Source: Amblyomma americanum (taxonomy: Eukaryota; Arthropoda; Arachnida; Ixodida; Ixodidae). Taken from it: a stretch of 64,000 nucleotides of DNA. How positions within the stretch are numbered: the first letter of the stretch is position 1; each line of letters opens with the position of its first letter. Positions 51,201 through 61,769 of this stretch are shown one piece after another. The notes under the pieces are model-generated. The model was not told the DNA's origin. It was given only the letters and a program-made list of their open reading frames with translations, and did not search any database. The position numbers and the translations under genes are program-made. The stretch spans positions 1 through 64,000 of the forward strand of contig NW_027526729.1 in NCBI RefSeq assembly GCF_052857255.1, written 5' to 3'.

Positions 51201-52996
51201 CAAAACTTTTTCTCTTATAACTGCGCGAAAAGCATGTATTCTTGCTTAATACAACGAAACAAGCTGTTTTAGACCGAAACGAGCTAAATCACAACACATC
51301 GGTATTACAAGTGTTCCACGTGATACTCGTCAAAACTTTTTCTCTTTTAACTGCGCGAAAAGCATGTATTCGTGCTTAATACAACGAAACAAGCTGTTTT
51401 TGACCGAAACGAGCTAAATCTGAACACATCGGTTTTACAAGTATCCACTTGATACTCGTCAAAACTTTTTCTCTTATAACTGCGCGAAAAGCATGTATTC
51501 TTGCTTAATACAACGAAACAAGCTGTTTTAGACCGAAACGAGCTAAATCACAACACATCGGTTTTACAAGTGTTCCTCTGATACGCGTCAAAACTTTTTC
51601 TTTTATAACTGCGCGAAAAGCATGTATTCTTGCTTAATACAGCGAAACAAGCTGTTTTAGACCGAAACGAGCTAAATCACAACACATCGGTATTACAAGT
51701 GTTCCACGTGATACTCGTCAAAACTTTTTCTCTTTTAACTGCGCGAAAAGCATGTATTCGTGCTTAATACAACGAAACAAGCTGTTTTTGACCGAAACGA
51801 GCTAAATCTGAACACATCGGTTTTACAAGTATCCACTTGATACTCGTCAAAACTTTTTCTCTTATAACTGCGCGAAAAGCATGTATTCTTGCTTAATACA
51901 GCGAAACAAGCTGTTTTAGACCGAAACGAGCTAAATCACAACACATCGGTATTACAAGTGTTCAACGTGATACTCGTCAAAACGTTTTCTCCTATAACTG
52001 CGCGAAAAGCATGTATTCGTGCTTAATACAACGAAACAAGCTGTTTTAGACCGAAACGAGCTAAATCTGAACACTTCGGTTTTACAAGTATCCACGTGAT
52101 ACGTCAAAACTTTTTCTCTTATAACTGCGCGAAAAGCATGTATTCTTGCTTAATACAACGAAACAAGCTGTTTTTGACCGAAACGAGCTAAATCACAACA
52201 CATCGGTTTTACAAGTGTCTCTCTGATACGCGTCAAAACGTTTTCTTCTATAACTGCGCGTAAAGCATGTATTCGTGCTTAATACAACGAAACAAGCTGT
52301 TTTAGACAGAAACGAGCTAAATCTGAACACATCGGTTTTACAAGCATCCACGTGATACTCGTCAACTTTTTCTCTTATAACTGCGCGAAAAGCATGTATT
52401 CTTGCTTATTACAACGAAAGAAGCTGTTTTAGACCGAAACGAGCTAAATCACAACACATCGGTTTTACAAGTGTTCCTCTGATACGCGTCAAAACTTTTT
52501 CTCTTATAACTGCGCGAAAAGCATGTATTCTTGCTGAATACAGCGAAACAAGCTGTTTTAGACTGAAACGAGCTAAATCACAACACATCGGTTTTACAAG
52601 TGTTCCTCTGATACGCGTCAAAACGTTTTCTCTTATAACTGCGCGAAAAGCATGTATTCTTGCTTAATACAGCGAAACAAGCTGTTTTAGACCGAAATGA
52701 GCTAAATCACAACACATCGGTTTTACAAGTGTTCCTCTGATACGCGTCAAAACTTTTTCTCTTATAACGGCGCGAAAAGCATGTATTCTTGCTTAATACA
52801 GCGAAACAAGCTGTTTTAGACCGAAACGAGCTAAATCACAACACATCGGTATTACAAGTGTTCCACGTGATACTCGTCAAAACTTTTTCTCTTTTAACTG
52901 CGCGAAAAGCATGTATTCGTGCTTAATACAACGAAACAAGTTGTTTTAGACCGAAACGAGCTAAATCTGAACACATCGGTTTTACAAGTATCCACG
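48225..52996 (+). repeat. HOR R, copy 1 (37 monomers, 4772 bp)
   Basis: Tandem partner of 52997-58154. Shared markers at offset 4771 are the gttcaacg junction (48348/53120), aaaacgttttcttctataac (48611/53382), cttgcctaatac (48791/53562), acacaaagg (49101/53872), tttttcatctataac (49531/54302) and caaaacatcgg (49741/54512). One monomer present in copy 2 is missing near 50.0 kb and another near 50.66 kb, where the offset steps to 4900 and then 5029. Markers towards the end are the three ccacttg junctions, ctcctataac with aaaacg, and gacagaaac with aagcatccacg. Confidence 0.9.
50157..50285 (+). repeat. Class gamma (alpha/beta mosaic) reference monomer
   Basis: This frequent type combines ttcttgc (alpha), acaacg (beta) and aatcacaac (alpha), and commonly ends gtgtctctc so that the next copy begins taatacgcgtc. 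The mixture of class markers inside one monomer is most simply read as an old recombinant or conversion product between alpha and beta. An independent origin by point mutation is also possible, because only one or two diagnostic sites separate it from either parent class. Confidence 0.75.
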
Positions 52997-55900
52997 TGAT
53001 ACTCGTCAAAACTTTTTCTCTTATAACTGCGCGAAAAGCATGTATTCTTGCTTAATACAGCGAAACAAGCTCTTTTAGACCGAAACGAGCTAAATCACAA
53101 CACATCGGTATTACAAGTGTTCAACGTGATACTCGTCAAACGTTTTCTCTTATAACTGCGCGAAAAGCATGTATTCGTGCTTAATACAACGAAACAAGCT
53201 GTTTTAGACCGAAACGAGCTAAATCTGAACACTTCGGTTTTACAAGTATCCACGTGATACGTCAAAACTTTTTCTCTTATAACTGCGCGAAAAGCATGTA
53301 TTCTTGCTTAATACAACGAAACAAGCTGTTTTTGACCGAAACGAGCTAAATCACAACACATCGGTTTTACAAGTGTCTCTCTGATACGCGTCAAAACGTT
53401 TTCTTCTATAACTGCGCGTAAAGCATGTATTCTTGCTTAATACAACGAAACAAGCTGTTTTAGACCAAAACGAGCTAAATCTGAACACATCGGTTTTACA
53501 AGTATCCACGTGATACTCGTCGAAACTTTCTCTCTTATAACTGCGCGAAAAGCATGTATTCTTGCCTAATACAACGAAACAAGCTGTTTTAGACCGAAAC
53601 GAGCTAAATCATAACACATCGGTTTTACAAGTGTCTCTCTAATAGGCGTCAAAACTTTTTCTTCTATAACTGCGCGTAAAGCATGTATTCGTGCTTAATA
53701 CAACGAAACAAGTTGTTTTAGACCGAAACGAGCTAAATCTGAACACATCGGTTTTACAAGTGTCCCTGTGACACGCGTCAAAACTTTTTCTCTTATAACT
53801 GCGCGAAAAGCATGTATTCTTGCTTAATACAGCGAAACAAGCTGTTTTAGACCGAAACGAGCTAAATCACAACACAAAGGTTTTACAAGTGTTCCTCTAA
53901 TACGCGTCAAAACTTTTTCTCTTATAACTGCGCGAAAAGCATGTATTCTTGCTTAATACAGCGAAACAAGCTGTTTTAAACCGAAACGAGCTAAATCACA
54001 ACACATCGGTATTACAAGTGTTCCACGTGATACTCGTCAAAACTTTTTCTCTTATAACTGCGCGAAAAGCATGTATTCGTGCTTAATACAACGAAACAAG
54101 CTGTTTTAGACAGAAACGAGCTAAATCTGAACACATCGGTTTTACAAGCATCCACGTGATACTCGTCAACTTTTTCTCTTATAACTGCGCGAAAAGCATG
54201 TATTCTTGCTTAATACAACGAAACAAGCTGTTTTAGACCGAAACGAGCTAAATCACAACACATCGGTTTTACAAGTGTCTCTGATACGCGTCAAAACTTT
54301 TTCATCTATAACTGCGCGTAAAGCATGTATTCGTGCTTAATACAACGAAACAAGCTGTTTTAGACCGAAACGAGTTAAATCTGAACACATCGGTTTTACA
54401 AGTGTTCCTCTGATACGCGTCAAAACTTTTTCTCTTATAACTGCGCGAAAAGCATGTATTCTTGCTTAATACAGCGAAACAAGCTGTTTTAGACCGAAAC
54501 GAGCTAAATCACAAAACATCGGTTTTACAAGTGTTCCTCTGATACGCGTCAAAACTTTTTCTCTTATAACTGCGCGAAAAGCATGTATTCTTGCTTAATA
54601 CAGCGAAACAAGCTGTTTTAGACCGAAACGAGCTAAATCACAACACATCGGTTTTACAAGTGTTCCTCTGATACGCGTCAAAACGTTTTCTCTTATAACT
54701 GCGCGAAAAGCATGTATTCTTGCCTAATACAGCGAAACAAGCTGTTTTAGACCGAAATGAGCTAAATCACAATACATCGGTTTTACAAGTGTTCCTCTGA
54801 TACGCGTCAAAACTTTTTCTCTTATAACGGCGCGAAAAGCATGTATTCTTGCTTAATACAGCGAAACAAGCTGTTTTAGACCGAAACGAGCTAAATCACA
54901 ACACATCGGTATTACAAGTGTTCCACGTGATACTCGTCAAAACTTTTTCTCTTTTAACTGCGCGAAAAGCATGTATTCGTGCTTAATACAACGAAACAAG
55001 TTGTTTTAGACCGAAACGAGCTAAATCTGAACACATCGGTTTTACAAGTATCCACGTGATACTCGTCAAAACTTTTTCTCTTATAACTGCGCGAAAAGCA
55101 TGTATTCTTGCTTAATACAACGAAACAAGCTGTTTTAGACCGAAACGAGCTAAATCACAACACATCGGTTTTACAAGTGTCTCTCTAATACGCGTCAAAA
55201 CTTTTTCTCTTATAACTGCGCGAAAAGCATGTATTCTTGCTTAATACAACGAAACAAGCTGTTTTAGACCGAAACGAGCTAAATCTGAACACATCGGTTT
55301 TACAAGTATTCACGTGATACTCGTCAAAACTTTTTCTCTTTTAACTGCGCGAAAAGCATGTATTCGTGCTTAATACAACGAAACAAGCTGTTTTAGACCG
55401 AAACGAGCTAAATCTGAACACATTGGTTTTACAAGTATCCACGTGATACTCGTCAAAACTTTTTCTCTTATAACTGCGCGAAAAGCATGTATTCTTGCTT
55501 AATACAACGAAACAAGCTGTTTTAGACCGAAACGAGCTAAATCACAACACATCGGTTTTACAAGTGTCTCTCTAATACGCGTCAAAACTTTTTCTCTTAT
55601 AACTGCGCGAAAAGCATGTATTCTTGCTTAATACAACGAAACAAGCTGTTTTAGACCGAAACGAGCTAAATCTGAACACATCGGTTTTACAAGTATCCAC
55701 GTGATACCCGTCAAAACTTTTTCTCTTATAACTGCGCGAAAAGCATGTATTCTTGCTTAATACAGCGAAACAAGCTGTTTTAGACCGAAATGAGCTAAAT
55801 CACAACACATCGGTTTTACAAGTGTTCCTCTGATACGCGTCAAAACTTTTTCTTTTATAACTGCGCGAAAAGCATATATTCTTGCTTAATACAGCGAATC

Positions 55901-58154
55901 AAGTTGTTTTAGACCGAAACGAGCTAAATCACAACACATCGGTATATCAAGTGTTCCACGTGATACTCGTCAAAACTTTTTCTCTTATAACTGCGCGAAA
56001 AGCATGTATTCTTGCTTAATACAGCGAAACAAGCTGTTTTAGACCGAAACGAGCTAAATCACAACACATCGGTATTACAAGTGTTCCACGTGATACTCGT
56101 CAAAACTTTTTCTCTTTTAACTGCGCGAAAAGCATGTATTCGTGCTTAATACAACGAAACAAGCTGTTTTTGACCGAAACGAGCTAAATCTGAACACATC
56201 GGTTTTACAAGTATCCACTTGATACTCGTCAAAACTTTTTCTCTTATAACTGCGCGAAAAGCATGTATTCTTGCTTAATACAACGAAACAAGCTGTTTTA
56301 GACCGAAACGAGCTAAATCACAACACATCGGTATTACAAGTGTTCCACGTGATACTCGTCAAAACTTTTTCTCTTTTAACTGCGCGAAAAGCATGTATTC
56401 GTGCTTAATACAACGAAACAAGCTGTTTTTGACCGAAACGAGCTAAATCTGAACACATCGGTTTTACAAGTATCCACTTGATACTCGTCAAAACTTTTTC
56501 TCTTATAACTGCGCGAAAAGCATGTATTCTTGCTTAATACAACGAAACAAGCTGTTTTAGACCGAAACGAGCTAAATCACAACACATCGGTTTTACAAGT
56601 GTTCCTCTGATACGCGTCAAAACTTTTTCTTTTATAACTGCGCGAAAAGCATGTATTCTTGCTTAATACAGCGAAACAAGCTGTTTTAGACCGAAACGAG
56701 CTAAATCACAACACATCGGTATTACAAGTGTTCCACGTGATACTCGTCAAAACTTTTTCTCTTTTAACTGCGCGAAAAGCATGTATTCGTGCTTAATACA
56801 ACGAAACAAGCTGTTTTTGACCGAAACGAGCTAAATCTGAACACATCGGTTTTACAAGTATCCACTTGATACTCGTCAAAACTTTTTCTCTTATAACTGC
56901 GCGAAAAGCATGTATTCTTGCTTAATACAACGAAACAAGCTGTTTTAGACCGAAACGAGCTAAATCTGAACACATCGGTTTTACAAGTGTTCCTCTGATA
57001 CGCGTCAAATTTTTTTCTCTTATAACTGCGCGAAAAGCATGTATTCTTGCTTAATACAGCGAAACAAGCTGTTTAGACCGAAACGAGCTAAATCACAACA
57101 CATCGGTTTTACAAGTGTTCCTCTGATACGCGTCAAAACTTTTTCTCTTATAACTGCGCGAAAAGCATGTATTCTTGCTTATACAGCGAAACAAGCTGTT
57201 TTAGACCGAAACGAGCTAAATCACAACACATCGGTATTACAAGTGTTCAACGTGATACTCGTCAAACGTTTTCTCCTATAACTGCGCGAAAAGCATGTAT
57301 TCGTGCTTAATACAACGAAACAAGCTGTTTTTGACCGAAACGAGCTAAATCACAACACATCGGTTTTACAAGTGTCTCTCTGATACGCGTCAAAACGTTT
57401 TCTTCTATAACTGCGCGTAAAGCATGTATTCGTGCTTAATACAACGAAACAAGCTGTTTTAGACAGAAACGAGCTAAATCTGAACACATCGGTTTTACAA
57501 GCATCCACGTGATACTCGTCAACTTTTTCTCTTATAACTGCGCGAAAAGCATGTATTCTTGCTTAATACAACGAAACAAGCTGTTTTAGACCGAAACGAG
57601 CTAAATCACAACACATCGGTTTTACAAGTGTTCCTCTGATACGCGTCAAAACTTTTTCTCTTATAACTGCGCGAAAAGCATGTATTCTTGCTTAATACAG
57701 CGAAACAAGCTGTTTTAGACCGAAACGAGCTAAATCACAACACATCGGTTTTAACAAGTGTTCCTCTGATACGCGTCAAAACGTTTTCTCTTATAACTGC
57801 GCGAAAAGCATGTATTCTTGCTTAATACAGCGAAACAAGCTGTTTTAGACCGAAATGAGCTAAATCACAACACATCGGTTTTACAAGTGTTCCTCTGATA
57901 CGCGTCAAAACTTTTTCTCTTATAACGGCGCGAAAAGCATGTATTCTTGCTTAATACAGCGAAACAAGCTGTTTTAGACCGAAACGAGCTAAATCACAAC
58001 ACATCGGTATTACAAGTGTTCCACGTGATACTCGTCAAAACTTTTTCTCTTTTAACTGCGCGAAAAGCATGTATTCGTGCTTAATACAACGAAACAAGTT
58101 GTTTTAGACCGAAACGAGCTAAATCTGAACACATCGGTTTTACAAGTATCCACG
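52997..58154 (+). repeat. HOR R, copy 2 (40 monomers, 5158 bp)
   Basis: Repeats copy 1 in order. Its first monomer has a beta-type junction (gtatccacg before it) with alpha content and a private gctctttt, so it is the hybrid formed at the unit boundary. Net difference from copy 1 is three whole monomers, and offsets move in monomer steps (4771, 4900, 5029, 5285, 5157). From about 56220 it also matches the segment beginning at 11872. Several single-base losses or gains in homopolymers occur after 57000 (gtttagacc, gcttatacag, gtcaaacg, ttttaacaag). Confidence 0.9.
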
Positions 58155-59318
58155 TGATACTCGTCAAAACTTTTTCTCTTATAACTGCGCGAAAAGCATG
58201 TATTCTTGCTTAATACAACGAAACAAGCTGTTTTAGACCGAAACGAGCTAAATCACAACACATCGGTTTTACAAGTGTCTCTCTAATACGCGTCAAAACT
58301 TTTTCTCTTATAACTGCGCGAAAAGCATGTATTCTTGCTTAATACAACGAAACAAGCTGTTTTAGACCGAAACGAGCTAAATCTGAACACATCGGTTTTA
58401 CAAGTATTCACGTGATACTCGTCAAAACTTTTTCTCTTATAACTGCGCGAAAAGCATGTATTCTTGCTTAATACAGCGAAACAAGCTGTTTTAGACCGAA
58501 ATGAGCTAAATCACAACACATCGGTTTTACAAGTGTTCCTCTGATACGCGTCAAAACTTTTTCTTTTATAACTGCGCGAAAAGCATGTATTCTTGCTTAA
58601 TACAGCGAATCAAGTTGTTTTAGACCGAAACGAGCTAAATCACAACACATCGGTATTACAAGTGTTCCACGTGATACTCGTCAAAACTTTTTCTCTTATA
58701 ACTGCGCGAAAAGCATGTATTCTTGCTTAATACAGCGAAACAAGCTGTTTTAGACCGAAACGAGCTAAATCACAACACATCGGTATTACAAGTGTTCCAC
58801 GTGATACTCGTCAAAACTTTTTCTCTTTTAACTGCGCGAAAAGCATGTATTCGTGCTTAATACAACGAACAAGCTGTTTTTTGACCGAAACGAGCTAAAT
58901 CTGAACACATCGGTTTTACAAGTATCCACGTGATACTCGTCAAAACTTTTTCTCTTATAACTGCGCGAAAAGCATGTATTCTTGCTTAATACAACGAAAC
59001 AAGCTGTTTTAGACCGAAACGAGCTAAATCACAACACATCGGTTTTACAAGTGTCTCTCTAATACGCGTCAAAACTTTTTTCTCTTATAACTGCGCGAAA
59101 AGCATGTATTCTTGCTTAATACAACGAAACAAGCTGTTTTAGACCGAAACGAGCTAAATCTGAACACATCGGTTTTACAAGTGTTCCTCTGATACGCGTC
59201 AAATTTTTTTCTCTTATAACTGCGCGAAAAGCATGTATTCTTGCTTAATACAGCGAAACAAGCTGTTTTAGACCGAAACGAGCTAAATCACAACACATCG
59301 GTTTTACAATTGTTCCTC
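58155..59318 (+). repeat. 9-monomer segment linking HOR R to HOR P
   Basis: Counterpart of about 13935-15097. It includes gtattcacg junctions, aaatgag, gaatcaagttg, ggtattac copies, a ttttaac/tttttgacc copy with cgaacaagctg (bases lost near 58868), a gtgtctctctaatac copy with one extra T near 59067, and the caaattttttt copy ending attgttcctc before P1 at 59319. Confidence 0.83.
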
Positions 59319-61769
59319 TGATACGCGTCAAAACTTTTTCTCTTATAACTGCGCGAAAGCATGTATTCTTGCTTAATACAGCGAAACAAGCTGTTTTAAA
59401 CCGAAACGAGCTAAATCACAACACATCGGTATTACAAGTGTTCCACGTGATACTCGTCAAAACTTTTTCTCTTATAACTGGGCGAAAAGCATGTATTCGT
59501 GCTTAATACAACGAAACAAGCTGTTTTAGACCGAAACGAGCTAAATCTGAACACATCGGTTTTACAAGTATCCACGTGATACTCGTCAACGTTTTCTCTT
59601 ATAACTGCGCGAAAAGCATGTATTCTTGCTTAATACAACGAAACAAGCTGTTTTAGACCGAAACGAGCTAAATCACAACACATCGGTTTTACAAGTGTCT
59701 CTGATACGCGTCAAAACTTTTTCTTCTATAACTGCGCGTAAAGCATGTATTCGTGCTTAACACAACGAAACAAGCTGTTTTAGACCGAAACGAGCTAAAT
59801 CTGAACACATCGGTTTTACAAGTTTTCCTCTGATACGCGTCAAAACTTTTTCTCTTATAACCGGGCGAAAGCATGTATTCTTGCTTAATACAGCGAAACA
59901 AGCTGTTTTAGACCGAAACGAGCTAAATCACAACACATCGGTTTTACAAGTGTTCCTCTGATACGCGTCAAAACTTTTTCTCTTATAACTGCGCGAAAAG
60001 CATGTATTCTTGCTTAATACAGCGAAACAAGCTGTTTTAGACCGAAACGAGCTAAATCACAACACGTCGGTTTTACAAGTGTTCCTCTGATACGCGTCAA
60101 AACTTTTTCTCTTATAACTGCGCGAAAAGCATGTATTCTTGCTTAATACAGCGAAACAAGCTGTTTTAGACCGAAATGAGCTAAATCAAAACACATCGGT
60201 TTTACAAGTGTTCCTCTGATACCCGTCAAAACTTTTTCTCTTATAACGGCGCGAAAAGCATGTATTCTTGCTTAATACAGCGAAACAAGCTGTTTTAGAC
60301 CGAAACGAGCTAAATCACAACACATCGGTATTACAAGTGTTCCACGTGATACTCGTCAAAACTTTTTCTCTTTTAACTGCGCGAAAAGCATGTATTCGTG
60401 CTTAATACAACGAAACAAGCTGTTTTAGACCGAAACGAGCTAAATCTGAACACATCGGTTTTACAAGTATCCACGTGATACTCGTCAAAACTTTTTCTCT
60501 TATAACTGCGCGAAAAGCATGTATTCTTGCTTAACACAACGAAACAAGCTGTTTTAGACCGAAACGAGCTAAATCAGAACACATCGGTTTTACAAGTGTC
60601 TCTCTAATACGCGTCAAATCTTTTTCTCTTATAACTGCGCGAAAAGCATGTATTCTTGCTTAATACAACGAAACAAGCTGTTTTAGACCGAAACGAGCTA
60701 AATCTGAACACATCGGTTTTACAAGTATCCACGTGATACTCGTCAAAACTTTTTCTCTTATAACTGTGCGAAAAGCATGTATTCTTGCTTAATACAGCGA
60801 AACGAGCTGTTTTAGACCGAAATGAGCTAAATCACAACACATCGGTATTACAAGTGTTCCACGTGATACTCGTCAAAACTTTTTCTCTTTTAACTGCGCG
60901 AAAAGCATGTATTCGTGCTTAATACAACGAATCAAGCTGTTTTTGACCGAAACGAGCTAAATCTGAACACATCGGTTTTACAAGTGTTCCTCTGATACGC
61001 GTCAAAACTTTTTCTTTTATAACTGCGCGAAAAGCATGTATTCTTGCTTAATACAGCGAATCAAGTTGTTTTAGACCGAAACGAGCTAAATCACAACACA
61101 TCGGTATATCAAGTGTTCCACGCGATACTCGTCAAAACTTTGTCTCTTATAACTGCGCGAAAAGCATGTATTCTTGCTTAATACAGCGAAACAAGCTGTT
61201 TTAGACCGAAACGAGCTAAATCACAACACATCGGTATTACAAGTGTTCCACGTGATACTCGTCAAAACTTTTTCTCTTTTAACTGCGCGAAAAGCATGTA
61301 TTCGTGCTTAATACAACGAAACAAGCTGTTTTTGACCGAAACGAACTAAATCTGAACACATCGGTTTTACAAGTATCCACGTGATACTCGTCAAAACTTT
61401 TTCTCTTATAACTGCGCGAAAAGCATGTATTCTTGCTTAATACAACGAAACAAGCTGTTTTAGACCGAAACGAGCTAAATCACAACACATCGGTTTTACA
61501 AGTGTCTCTCTAATACGCGTCAAAACTTTTTTCTCTTATAACTGCGCGAAAAGCATGTATTCTTGCTTAATACAACGAAACAAGCTGTTTTAGACCGAAA
61601 CGAGCTAAATCTGAACACATCGGTTTTACAAGTGTTCCTCTGATACGCGTCAAATTTTTTTCTCTTATAACTGCGCGAAAAGCATGTATTCTTGCTTAAT
61701 ACAGCGAAACAAGCTGTTTTAGACCGAAACGAGCTAAATCACAACACATCGGTTTTACAATTGTTCCTC
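59319..61769 (+). repeat. HOR P, short form (19 monomers, 2451 bp)
   Basis: P1-P13 in normal order, then the gaatcaagttg/ggtatatc copy, the ccacgcgatactcg junction with tttgtctctt, the cgaactaaatc beta copy, a gamma copy, a beta copy and the caaattttttt copy ending attgttcctc. The same non-P ending occurs at 15098-17803, so both descend from one rearranged unit. Length is exactly 19 x 129 bp. P1 and P5 have one A fewer in gcgaaaagc (near 59356 and 59866). Confidence 0.88.

Noticed and set aside
57039..57281. 80-codon plus-strand frame
   Set aside because: Created by one-base losses in homopolymers (gtttagacc near 57073, gcttatacag near 57180) that shift the frame past stops. It is likely a consensus error or chance, with no counterpart in other copies.
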